Positions 19,868 to 31,294 of a stretch of 64,000 bases of DNA are shown in pieces. The stretch is from Peronospora farinosa (taxonomy: Eukaryota > Oomycota > Peronosporomycetes > Peronosporales > Peronosporaceae), in assembly GCA_947646735.1 (NCBI GenBank), contig CANTFK010000024.1, positions 1 through 64,000 on the forward strand, given 5' to 3'. The translations under genes were made by a program, and so were the position numbers. A model generated the notes under the pieces. It saw only the letters and a program-made list of their open reading frames with translations. It searched no databases and was not told the origin of the DNA. Every line of letters begins with the position of its first letter. Positions within the stretch are counted from its first letter, which is position 1.

Positions 19868-22067
19868 TGCAGACCGCCGTTCACCCCTCGAAGTACTTAC
19901 GGGAAAATTACCCGACGTCAGCCACTTGCTCAAATTCGGTGCCCGCTGCACCGTAAGGCTAGAGCATGCAGTTGCAAAGTCGCTTCGTAAACGCTCCGAA
20001 CAGGCGTTCATTCTCGGCATCGACCCCGTTAACAATGGCTACAATCTCTATCTTCCCCGTACCAAGACGTATTTGACCAGCTCCAACATCCAAAATGTCG
20101 ATCACGTTGATATCGATGCCGCTGGTGACCTCGTCGACACCTTCGATACACTTGACGCTGTCCCCAGCACATTTCATCCCCAGGCTCAGCAAATGTCCGA
20201 TCGTGCCGCTACCACCGACGCTCTTCACAAGACCACGCCAGTGTCTGAGGGGGAGCCATCACCCGATCATCTTGATTGGACCAGTGAAGTTTCAGGCAGC
20301 GACGACGACGATGACTTCAAGACAGGCGAACCAATTGATGACGTCACACTGACCAAGCGCCAAATCGACAGTGTATTCGAGGTCCACAAGCGCGGTGCTC
20401 AACTTCCAATTGAAGAATTCGAGCTACCTGCGTCCCTTCTTCTCGACGTCACCGGTATTTCCGGTGCAGCAATGATGGCCCTTCATATCTCTGATGGTGT
20501 TCCGGACCCTAAAAATATTCGCGAAGCAATGGCAAGTCCATTTTGGCCACAGCTAAAGGAAGCTATGATCCAAGAGCTGGACCAGTTGTGTAAGAATGGT
20601 ACATGGGAGGAAGCCGTCCCACCACCTGGGGCCAAGGTCGTGTCAACAAGATGGGTTTTCAAGATCAAATACAACTCGATGGGAGAACTCGACAAGTTTA
20701 AGGCTCGGCTCGTGAAAAGAGGATTCACCCAACGCTATGGTGTCGATTTCAGCGAAACATACTCTCCGGTACTCAAAATGGCAAGCGCGCGATTTCTTAT
20801 TACGCTTGGAGCTCAGTGGGGCTGTAAAGTTCGCCATGGTGACGTTCCCAACGCCTACCTTCGTGCACCGATTGATCGGCCGATCTACGTGAAACCGCCA
20901 CACGGATCCCCAGACGAAGGAAGAGTTTATCGATTGCTGAAGAGCCTTTACGGATTGAAACAGAGCGGACGACTTTGGAACGACTTAATTCATAGCTTTC
21001 TTCTCGAGTGTGGTTACACACAAAGCCGCCAAGATCCGTGCGTCTACTTCAAACATGAAGCCATCGGCACTACAGTTGTCGGCCTTTACGTCGACGATGT
21101 CATTATAATTGCACAAGATGACTCCCTATCTGAGACTCTTATGCAACAGCTCTACGATAAATTCGACATCAACGATTTGGGGTTAATCAGCAAGTTCCTC
21201 GGTATTAATGTGGATACAACGGATTACGGCTACTTTCTTCAACAACAGCACAACATCGATGCTCTCCTCACTAGGCTCGAAATGAATTGTACTACCCGTT
21301 CGACGCCAAAGGAAGAAAAACACAAGCTATACGATCCAAACTCGAGCCTCTTTTCAAACAAACGACTCTACCAAGAAGTTATGGGGTCATTATTGTGGAT
21401 CTCCAACTGCACTCGTCCCGATATCACTACGACCGTGAATCTTCTGTGTAGAGCGACACACGCACCCACCACCGAACACTGGAGTTGTGTAAAGCGCCTC
21501 ATGCGATATCTCAAAGGCACTTCGACTCATGGCATTTTTATCAAGAAGCTCAATTCAGTTCAATCGCAACCACGCCTGAAATTCTACAGTGACGCATCAT
21601 GGGCCGATTCCAAGCTAGACGCTAAGTCCACGACCGGTGTTCTCCTAACAATGAATGGTTCGCCTATATCGTGGTATTCCAAGAAGCAATCCGTCGTCGC
21701 ATTATCTACCATGGAAGCTGAGTACATTGCTGGTGCAACAGGTGTGAGTGAATGCCTCTGGGTAAAAGATCTCCTATCGTAGCTTAAACTCACAACAAAC
21801 CACGAACCGCTTTCGCTAATTGTTGACAATCAAGCTGTAATTATGAACATGGAGAACAGCGTCAGCTCACCTCGCAGCAAACACATCAACATCCGGTTCC
21901 ATTTTGTTCGCGATAATGTACAAGCCAAGCGTGTCACGGTCCACTACTGCTCAACATCAGAAATGCTTGCAGACATCCTGACCAAACCACTCGGCCGTAT
22001 CAAGCATGACCGCTTCACCAGAGCACTGCACGTCATGAATCGAGATGAGTTCAAGGTTATCAGCTAA
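19692..22067 (+). pseudogene. Element G integrase end, reverse transcriptase and RNase H
   Basis: After the shift near 19805 the frame is open to 21782. It has the integrase C-terminal domain, an acidic linker, then the RT: RWVFKIKYNSMGELDKFKAR, RHGDVPNAYLRA, LYGLKQS and the catalytic YVDD at 21087-21098. RNase H follows (FYSDASWADS, STMEAEYIAG). A TAG at 21780-21782 stands where Gln is expected (CAG to TAG), and the same frame then continues to 22067 through VDNQAV and DILTKPLG. A single stop therefore separates this stretch from an intact protein. Confidence 0.9.
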
Positions 22068-22091
22068 GCCCTGCTTGACTTGTGGGGGAGA

Positions 22092-22287
22092 GTTGAAACT
22101 TCAAGTCAACAGTGGTACTATCACCAAGGCCCCAGATCATCCATTACCTTCTTTCGTGATATCACGATCTACATCATTACATGTTACAGGCAGATTAACA
22201 CAACTGCACTTCTATACATCTCATTCTGGGATTAACCCTCACGGGAACAATACACAATCTTCTTCTATCTAAAGTCCTCTGCCAACT
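22092..22287 (+). repeat. Presumed 3' LTR remnant of G
   Basis: Sequence after the polypurine tract begins TTGAAACTTCAAGTCAACAG and is taken as LTR because of its position. No second copy is available to define its ends. Confidence 0.4.
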
Positions 22288-22302
22288 CCCCCCCCCCCCC
22301 CC
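22288..22302. repeat. 15-bp cytosine run
   Basis: An uninterrupted run of 15 C marks the boundary between copia G sequence and the coiled-coil coding relic to its right. Its exact length is unreliable in any sequencing technology. Confidence 0.8.
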
Positions 22303-22816
22303 GATTATGCAAGTGTCACCCGGACGTGAGAAGCGATCCAGCTAGCGATGGAACGAGCTCAAGTTATGGAGACCCTCGCTGACAATCAAAGGGCCCTCCA
22401 GCAGGCCTATCAGGCTGAGCATGGCCGGGCCTAAGGCTTGCAGAGCCGCGTGGACGAGGTCATTCGATTTGAAAAAGTTGATTTTCCCCGGATCGAGGCT
22501 CGATTCGGAACCTCGTCCGCGACCACGTAACCGACCAGCCTACTATGGTGGAGTACCGAGATGCGCTCGCCACCAAGAAGGATTACCGCCTTGAGGTTAA
22601 AGCGTTTCGGTCAATGATTCGGTACTGGAGGGCCAGTATGAGGCCACTGTGACGAGCTTCACACTCCAGATAGAAGAGCTGGAGGCCAAGTTGGATACCA
22701 CCACGGCCGATCTTCGGTCCAAAGTATCTCAAGTATCACTACTTCGAGATGAGCTGGCCCGCTCTAAAGCCCTCGTGAAGCAAGTCGCCTGCCAACGGGA
22801 TCAGCTCCAGAAACTG
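22303..22816 (+). pseudogene. Relic of a coiled-coil frame (antisense-ORF type)
   Basis: Plus-strand pieces encode heptad-like helices: MERAQVMETLADNQRALQQA near 22348, VDEVIRF, and from about 22652 LQIEELEAKLDTTTADL followed by SLLRDELARSKALVKQ. Stops and shifts lie between them. The style (Glu/Arg/Gln-rich, RDEL..S, QRDQL) is like the coiled coil of the antisense frame of B2. I read it as the remains of such a frame from another gypsy element, cut at 22816 by the B2 LTR. Confidence 0.4.
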
Positions 22817-24258
22817 TGTGATGGAGTGGGATTCGCAAAATTGCTGATGCGATTCCAACTCTCCACTGGCGCCCGGACAACCGACTAAAGGAGGGGGTAC
22901 CCCGATTCCGTGTATAAAGCCTTCCTCACATTGTGTACCCGTCGGTAGGGCGGGTTGCTCTCTTCTCGGTAGACCTGAGTCGATGTTGAACTTGATTGTG
23001 TTAGGGATAGGTGGGGGGGCGATCGCGTGGAATTCCTCACACGATCGCAGTTGTTCTTGGGGTGCTCTATTTGAGTCGCCCTGATCTCTCTTGAGATCGC
23101 CTTGTCCAAAAATGTAGATACTTGATCCACTTGATATATTTGATCTTCTGACCACTTGAGCCGTCTCGCGATCTTGTATGTGGACTTCTTAGTCCTCTGC
23201 GTCCAATCGCAGCTTGAGTTGTTTTGTTGAGAATTCTTGCAATCCCTGGCCAAACAATCCAGGGATATGACTTGCGTAGTATGTAGACTTCCTTGAGACG
23301 TCGGGGGGCCAAAGAATCCAGCCCGGAAGAGAAGTCGACACGTGTACTTAGAAGCAAATTGAACTCTGTTAATGTTAACCAATCAAATACCAAAACCTAT
23401 GATCTTGACTATCTGTAGCTCAGAATCTACTGCCACGTATCGCCCTTTCGGAGAAATCAGATCTTTTAATGTGGTCCACTCCAATATCGCTGCGATCTGG
23501 ATCGCTACCTCGCCCGGATCTAATACCATTTTAGTACCAGATCACGGTACTAAATAATTATTACCAGATCGCGGTACTAAATAATTAATATCGGATCGCG
23601 GTACTAAATATTTAATATCGGATCGTGATACTAATAATTAGTACCTGATCGCGGTACTAAATAATTAATATCGGATCGCGGTACTAGATAATTAGTATCG
23701 GATCGCGATACTAATAATTAATATCGGATCGCGATACTAATAATTAATATCGGATCGCGATACTAATAATTAGTACCTGATCGCGGTACTAAATAATTAA
23801 TATCGGATCGCGATACTAATAATTAGCATCGGATAGCGATACTAATAATTAGCATCGGATCGCGATCCGCCGGATCACGACTTGTCCTCTTCACCGTTTC
23901 TCAGGTCATGTGAGATGGTACATATATGTGACATGTCATGTCCACCATTCCAGTCCTCCATAGTGACGTGATCCACACCAGTCCGTTTTCCACATACTTG
24001 GATGTACCCATCCTCCTCCTTAGCGATCGCGTTCACGCGGATCGCCATCGGAAATACTGGAGATCGCAATAGCGTAGTTCCTAGGCCATATTTAACCCCA
24101 CATAGAACTGCAAACTACACCATTCACTGTTTTCCATCCCATTTGACGTCATCTCGAAACCTTTCTGCGAGATCGCGACTCATCAATATTGGCCATTTCG
24201 GACTTAACCGAAAATATGTGATCACACTTTGCGAAATTCACTCTTTCACTTCGCCACA
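22817..24258 (-). repeat. 3' LTR of B2, 1442 bp, expanded array
   Basis: It is homologous to the 5' copy at 34819-36085 and longer because the GATCGCG/ATTAATATC tandem array (about 23515-23875) has more units. A purine tract (GCAGGGGACGAT on the minus strand, about 24259-24272) lies next to its inner edge, as expected for priming of plus-strand DNA. Confidence 0.85.
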
Positions 24259-24343
24259 ATCGTCCCCTGCACCGATAGCCCACATACAGTGTTGGCCTAA
24301 CTGTGCACTGTCTCGCTTCACTCTTCTCGTCACTTCGTCCCTT

Positions 24344-26666
24344 ATGGCCAGATCTACACCCGAAAACGATCGCCACCCCCAAACTGGTGTGCTCGTTACG
24401 CGCGATCCAACGATGGGTTCCTCTACCGGATCGCGTATCTTGCTCCCGTCTACCCGGATAATCCTTCCTCCCGTTGCAGATCGTCAGAACGCGATCTCGT
24501 TGGTTTCTTCATTGTATGACCGCCTGGAAGCCCAGGATACCATCGTGGGAAGCTATCACTCCATGGAAAATGCCTTACGGGAGCAGGAATTTCGTGGAAA
24601 TCAGCTGGAGACGGAACTCAATTTGTATCACGAGTTGGTACCTCGACTGTGCACATTCGTCTTGCGTCGAGATGAAGAGTTGCGTCAACAACTTGATGCC
24701 GCTCTCCACATGGCCGAAGGTCTCGACGAAGAACTGAACCAGCTAACGGATCAGTCTCAGGAGATCGCCGATCTGAAGAATGCCTTGTTTCGAGCCAATG
24801 CAGAGAAATATCGCCTGCAGGATAAATTCCGCCGTGCGGCGGCCAATCTTCAGCGAACTCTGGAAGGAAAATTCCGGCAGCAGATCGCATCCCTCCAACA
24901 GCAACTGGACTCCATCCTCGCACAGCGTAATACAGAAGACAGTGCTTTGGCCGCTGACTTTCGACGCATGAAAAGCAAGGCATCCAAGTGCAAGAAAGCT
25001 CGTTCTCAGGCCCAGCAAGCCGCGAAACAACTGCAAGAGACACTGAGCGCGCTCGAGCTTGATCATGATCGCCTCCTGAGTACGAGTATTCGGAACGACG
25101 CAGCTTTGGATCGACTTCGTACCGAAGTTGCAGATCGAGAGGCAGAGCGCGATCTGGCCATCCAGGATCGAGATTTACTTCGTTCGCATCTGGCAGAATT
25201 GGCTACGGGCTTACTTTCTTCTTCGACTAGCCTTCTCGCGCTTTCCAATCCCTCGTCACCCAATCGTAAACGTACGTCATCTTCACCGACTCTGGACGTC
25301 CCCTGTAAACGTCCCCGCAGCGATTCCGGTACTTCTGCTCAATCTGCGACCTCGGAGAGATCTGGCATTCCAGCGCGATCTAGTACTCCACCGCGATCTG
25401 GTTCTCCACCGCGATCTAGTAATTTAACGCGATCAGGTAATTCGACGCGATCTGGTACTCGGGCGCAATCTCCCAAGTCGGTGCGATCGTTATTACAACG
25501 CGACCCAATGTTTCGTCGAAAGCTAAAAGAAACGCAAAACGTGTCCCTCGCCTTCGCCTGACTCTGAGTATGACGGATGGTCTTCCGATCCCGAAGACGC
25601 TACACTTGCTGCTCTATCCGGATCGCGTTCAACCGCGAGGCGTCGCAAAACCACGACGAAACTATCTGGCAACACCGGATCGTCTCAATCCCCTATCATA
25701 ATTCACAATGGTAGCCCACCCTCCAAAAAATCACCAGTCTCGAGTCCTGCTACGCCTTCTAGCCTTACGACCAAGATTTCTAAGGTCGACCTTTTTGGCG
25801 AACCTTCTAGCGACTCAGACGGGAAAATTAGCGTTTCCAGTGACATTCGTGAAGATATAAACCAGTTGCTCACTCCCGCTCAATACGCCGACCTGCCTGA
25901 TCTCCAAAAATCACGTGATGCGTGGATCCCAGGATATCGTGAGCGAAAGCCCCGATCGTCAACTCAGGTCGCTCCATGGTCCGCCCGACGGGTCAGTCTG
26001 ACCAGTGTTGCCGAATTGGGAGTGGAGTTCTTCTATCGACACTTGTCCCGACCGAGAGGGTATATCTTCACCCCTCAAGCCAATCCCAAATCTCTTCTTG
26101 ATTCTGAGTGGATTCCCCGACTGATCACCCCGGCACAAGTTACTGCGCTTTACGATCAGAAACCGTGGAACGTCACTCGTCGGCCGATTGCTCCCATCTC
26201 CTTCCCTCTGACTGGTTGGTTCAAAGATCTAGCAGACATTTATTTCGAATTTGAAGATCGCCATAGGCAAGCCTTGTGGGAGGCAACCCACTTCCTGTAT
26301 ATCTCCCGCGAACATCGGAAGGAGTATCCAGAGCTGGCGCAATTTTGTCAGCAACGCAAGCAGCGTCGGTCGAGATCTGGACCCCGCTGGAAGACTATTC
26401 TTCGCGTTATTCTCCAAGGGATGGTCGAAGGACACTGCGATCTGGACATTTTGTTGGATCCATACTTCCTTCACTTTCCAGTGTACTCAGAAGTGCGACC
26501 ATGGTATCCTGGTTTGGATTGCAAGCAGAAAAACATTCCCAACCTGATTACTGCACTGGCGTTGTTGGATTCTGCGGATCCTTGGCGGAACCAATATCGA
26601 TCCTCTATCGCGGATCACCCCGGTTCATCCCTCGCCCGTTTATCCAGTAATTTTTTTCCCAAATAG
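24344..26666 (+). pseudogene. Antisense coiled-coil ORF of B2, about 775 residues
   Basis: On the strand opposite to gag-pol, ATG at 24344 lies 86 nt beyond the 3' LTR and opens a frame to 25561. It is shifted once near 25520-25530 in an A-rich stretch and is open again to 26666. Upstream codons in the same frame run into the LTR and look non-coding, so I chose 24344. The protein has a long coiled coil (about residues 50-290, with DLKNALFRANAEKYRLQDK and repeated Gln/Arg/Leu heptads). Next come Ser/Pro/Arg-rich repeats (RSGSPPRSSN-type) with basic KRPR and KKRK clusters that could be nuclear signals. A Trp-rich C-terminal domain ends it (LTGWFKDLADIYFEFEDRH, HCDLDILLDPYF). Pol ends 210 nt away on the other strand, so the genes converge. 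I know no family for it. Confidence 0.65.
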
Positions 26667-26876
26667 CAATCGTGATCCGATAACACTTCTTGATCGTTCA
26701 ATACAATTCCATATTGTTTCTCCTTTTCGTTAAAATTGTCTTCTTTTGTTGGGCTTCTTTAGCCGCGATCCAGTCTTCCAGACCTTCGATCGCCATACTC
26801 ATTACACACAAATTTCCTTTCCACCATCCTATGCAACCTTCTTGCATATTGTACCATCCCCAACATTCGATCTTCG

Positions 26877-28172
26877 TTAGCCACCAGATCCCTCTTCATG
26901 TGATTGCATCGCTTCAAAACGATTCCGGCTAATCTTGCCACGTTCAAAATCTCGCAATAAAGCACCACAATTTAAGTCGGCTTCATCCACCCAGGATGGG
27001 TTAGCATAACCTTTCCAGTAGACTTTAAACTGTCTATGTACTCGTCCAAAACGTGTCTTTCTATCAGACCGTACATCCACAATCTTTTCCACTTCGAATT
27101 CATCGTCTCCCAGATTACCTTCAAAACTGTCTTCCGGCAAAAGCGCTTCATCAAAATCGAATCGATATTCTTCTTCGATCGTCAGCAAATTTTTTGGACG
27201 ATCGGGGAACGTCTTTACTTTCTTCAACTTGGATATATGTACGACGGGAAATAATCGATATGGTGTACCAGCGATCTCCAGTCGGACAGCGTGATCTCCA
27301 CACATTCCTTTTTATTCGAAAAGGTCCATGCCACATATGTGCTAGCTTTCGAGCGTACCCTTCTTTCACACGATCCAAATATAACCAGACTTGCGCCCCT
27401 GGTTCAATTTCGTGAGGCTTGAGATTTTCATTGTGGCGATCAGCACGTGTTTGGATCGCAGTCCTGAGTCTCTCATTTACTGCTTCTCTCGCCCGCTGAT
27501 AATGCCGCTGCACATGATATCGCCACCTACGTGGATCGCGATCCCGACGCCTAGTACTCCCTAATGGTAATGTAGCTTCCAACGTAGATCTCGGGTCCCA
27601 ACCATGAATCAAGAAAAATGGCGTTTCGCCGCGCACCCGATCTTGGGCGGTATTGATTGCGAAAGCTAGACGTTCGGCATACTCATCCCAGTCTTGTTGA
27701 TTAACATCAGAGACATACATCTTCAATGCACGAGTCAGAGTTTACACCATACGTTCTGCAGTCCCATTCGCTTGAGGGCGATATGCCATCGTTGCCCTTT
27801 GCTTTTGCCCAATAAGTCGATTGAACGCACGAAAAAAATCCGACATAAATCCAGGTTCCCGATCGTGCCGTATCGCTTCGCTTGCACCGAATCGTCGAAA
27901 GACGCACTCCTCGTAATTCTCGGCGATCGTCTGAGCTGTTCTAGATTTGCTCGCCTTGGCAACTACATAGCCCGAAAATAGATCGACCCAGACCAATAAT
28001 TCAGTGTTGCCTTAAAAGATCTAGGCAGCGATGGAATATGATCCATGGCAACAATCTGGAACGAATAAGTAGCTTGTAAATTTCCCGGAGACTCTCCATT
28101 AATAACCGGACGTCCTTTTCCAGTCTCGCAGTCAGTGCATTTGCTCACATATCGTTGTACACTGCAATACAA
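26877..28172 (-). pseudogene. B2 integrase and chromodomain
   Basis: The integrase is spread over several frames. The zinc domain Cys pair is in VSKCTDCETGKGRP; the core has VWVDLFSGYVVAKAS and HDREPGFMSDFF, then PQANGTAERMV, which ends in a TAA where Gln is expected. The frame resumes with FAINTAQDRVRGETPFFL. The C-terminal region holds VHISKLKKV and a chromodomain: VEKIVDVR, VYWKGYANPSW. A chromodomain tethers integration to marked histones in chromoviruses. Stops and shifts make it non-functional as read. Confidence 0.85.
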
Positions 28173-28232
28173 GCCTCTCCAATGAAGACGAGATCGAATC
28201 CGTTGATACGTCCTACCGATTCCCTGGTGCCC

Positions 28233-31200
28233 TCATTCCAAACTGGCATGGTAGTGATGCAGAAAATCTTGCTGAAGAGTTTCTGGCACCACCAAACAAG
28301 CAATTCCATCGCGATCTTCCGAATTTCTCACAACTCTCGGGCAGAAAAATAGGAGATCACCTTCATCCACTTCATAATTACTTGCAATCTTGGCGCATAA
28401 CTTCGCTTCTTCCATACTGAGATTCCTTATATCACTAATCAGAAAAATCTTTAGGCTAGCGATCCAACATTCCTCATCTTGAGCTTGTCGTATACGTTCA
28501 CTTCGCATTTGCTGCACAAATTTTTCTTGCAAAATCTCGGGTAATTGACGTCTTCTCCGGGTTGATCTGGTAATTGCAGCAACTTTAACCACCGATTCGG
28601 TCTGTTTTGACTTCAACAACTCATCCAGTCTATTAAGGGTAATGAGATCTTGGCGATCTCCTTCCGAAGTGATGACCGCACCTTGTTCCTTCTGTAAAGC
28701 AGTACTCGCTAATCGATCTGCACTTTGGTTCCAGTCGCGTTTCATGTGTAAGAACTCATGGATCGGCCATGATCGAAGCTTCTCCATTGCTTTATGTCGC
28801 AACAACTGCAGTCCAGGAGCCTTGCAATCGATTTCACACCGCATCTGTCGAATCACTAGGTTGGAGTCGCCACAAATGATAACTCGTCCCCTAGTCTGAT
28901 TGTCCAACAGATCAAAGCCTAATAGTAAACCCCGATATTTGGCTTCGTTCACTGTTAAGTCCGTTGCATATTCCGATGCAGCAGCCACAATAGTCCACTC
29001 AGGAAGTTTCCATATTATCGCACTGTATGATCCACCCTTTCGATTGGTTCGTGCCGATCCATTGAAACTGACGACCAAGAGACTCTCATCTTCTTCCACC
29101 GTAGGCGGTGGCATACTTAGAGTTTGCCTTGGCTGTTTCCGGGGAGCGATCGCGATCAACACTTCATCGACTTCTTCACGGGGAGTTACACTTGCAGCCA
29201 GGGCACCAAGTATTTCATCTTCTCCCTTTTCCCATTTCTTGATCTCCAAAGTCCAGGTCGATAATAATGCGGCCCGCCTACCTAGCCTGCCATTGAGACC
29301 GGAGGATTGCACCGACCAGGCCATCGTCGAGAAACGCGTGAGAACGTTAATCTCTCGCGAGACTAGCATGCAATAACATATATCCAAAATCCGAAGTAAT
29401 GCTAGTATCTCCTTCTCGACCATTCCGTAATTGATTTCATTAGGCTTCAGCGTTCGGCTTGTAAACGTAACTGGCCAGTATGTGCCATCATACTCCTGCA
29501 ATAAAGCTGCTGAAACTGCCCATTTACTCGCATATACGACAATTACCGGAGGCCGATCTGGATCGAAGTGTCTGAGGATCGGGGTATTAGCGATCTTGGC
29601 TTTCAACATGGTAAATGCGATCATTGCTTTTTCCCATCGAGTCCGTCCTTCTGGATCTGGGTCGTCCCCTATGTCGGAATTTTGTTCCGAATCATTCCTG
29701 GTGGCGATATTCGAATCCAATGCATTCATCTTTTCAGAACAGCGGATTTCGTGGAAATCTGCTTCCCGTAATTCACATAGCACTGACGCATAAATCGCAA
29801 AGTCTTCGACAAATCGACTATAGTAATTCAAGCTTCCCAGAAACGATTGCATAGATCGCAACGTTTTTGGGAACGGAATGTTCACCAGCGATCCCAAATC
29901 CTTTGGATGAGCTTCTATTCCTGCAAGTGAGACTTGATGACCCAGGTAGTCCACCTTACGTCGTCCCCAAAAACTTTTAGCGAGACTGATCGACAAATTC
30001 CATTCGTTGCATACTTCTAGCAATCGCTTTACCTTATCATATAAGGAGGCCCACGATGTTGCTGGAATTAGTATGTCATCAATATATGACCTTCGGCCAA
30101 GCACGGATGGCTTCTGGCTAGTATCCGGTTCGCCTTCAGTGAATACATCCACCAGCTTTGGCGATTCCGTTAACGTATCAGTGGAGTCGAGTGATCCTGT
30201 GGCAATTGCGTTTGGATCGGACCGATCTTGAGGTATCCATACAGTGCATTATCAATTAGACGTTGGTAAATCTGCGGAGCGTTTTTTAGCCCAAACGGCA
30301 TTCGTAACCACTCGATCAAGCCTGACGGCGTGATAAAATCGGAAATCATCCTAGCTCTCTCGGTCATTTCCACGACCCAAAATCCACTGGCCATATCCAA
30401 CGAACAATAACACATAGCCTTATCCATATCTTGCAATAATTCGCTAATCAGAGGCATAGGATACACCATCAATCTCGTGAGTTGATTCATCCGCCGATAG
30501 TCAATGCATAACCGAATGTCGACACCATTCTTTTTTATAATTACCACAATCGGCGAAGCCCATGGTGATGTCGACGGCTGGATAATCCTGGCTGATAGTA
30601 ATTCTTTGATTAGGTCAGCTAACTTCTCGCGGAATTTGGTAGCGACCGGTCGTACTCGCTGTGCGATCGGGTGTGCTCCGCCAACATCGATATCACATAC
30701 TGCTCCTCGAGCTGCAGGAGAAAGCGCGTTTCCTTTGCCAATGAGTAAGTGTCGGTTCGCCCAAATCAATTGCCGTAGACCTTCTTGGTCCTTGGTTAGA
30801 GGAACTCCCGGATCGCCTACTTGGATTTCATCAATCGTAACTTCTTCGGTGGATGACACAATCTCAGGCAAGACAGCCATATGCTGATCCACATCTTCGG
30901 CATACAACTCACCACTCTCGTGATAATACATCGAGTCTTCAGGCTTCATCTTTACACTTCTTCCGGCTAGAATACATTCGTCGTCGATAGTAGTGGTATC
31001 ACTAGCTTGCTCCTGTTCTCGCAGATTGCGATCCAGATCGGCCAGATCGCGGTCCTCAACTACCGGATCGATCAGATCGCGGTCATTAACTACCGGATCG
31101 GCCAGATCGCAGTCCTTAATTGTCGGATAGGGGTCATCGCGATCTAGATCGCCCAGATCGCGGTCATTGATTGCCAGATCAGCCAGATCGCGGTCCTCAA

Positions 31201-31294
31201 TTGTCGGATCGCGCTCCATACATTTCGGTGTATAGTTATTGTGAGTGTAATTATCTTCACCCCACGGCCCTTGCGCGTGATCGACATTTGACAT
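28233..31294 (-). pseudogene. B2 reverse transcriptase with two RNase H domains
   Basis: A first frame (31294-30170) begins with a linker of repeated DRDLADL-like peptides and then RT blocks: RLCIDYRRMNQLT, YCSLDMASGFW, LRMPFGLKNAP. A frameshift near 30200 leads into the second frame (30152-28233) with the catalytic YIDD at 30086-30075 and QSFLGSLNYYSRF. The usual RNase H follows (VIVVYASKWAVSAALLQ). A second, archaeal-type RNase H lies downstream: VVSFNGSARTNRKGG, NEAKYRGLLLGFDLL, GDSNLVIRQM, NQSADRLA. Its first catalytic Asp appears as Asn (29063-29061). Plant Tat/Ogre elements and some oomycete elements are known to have this extra RNase H. Confidence 0.85.

Larger units (their letters stand above)
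18669..22287 (+). mobile_element. Ty1/copia element G, 5' truncated
   Basis: G starts within its internal region at the edge of E and contains protease, integrase, RT and RNase H in copia order. A polypurine tract (TTGTGGGGGAGAG, 22079-22091) and presumed LTR sequence follow. Its RT has the YVDD box that E has lost, and its sequence is clearly different from E. The 5' LTR and gag are missing. Confidence 0.85.

Noticed and set aside
24002..24343. N-terminal extension of the B2 antisense ORF into the LTR
   Set aside because: These codons are LTR sequence that is also present in the B1 LTR and the other B2 LTR, where it codes for nothing; the ATG at 24344 is preferred.
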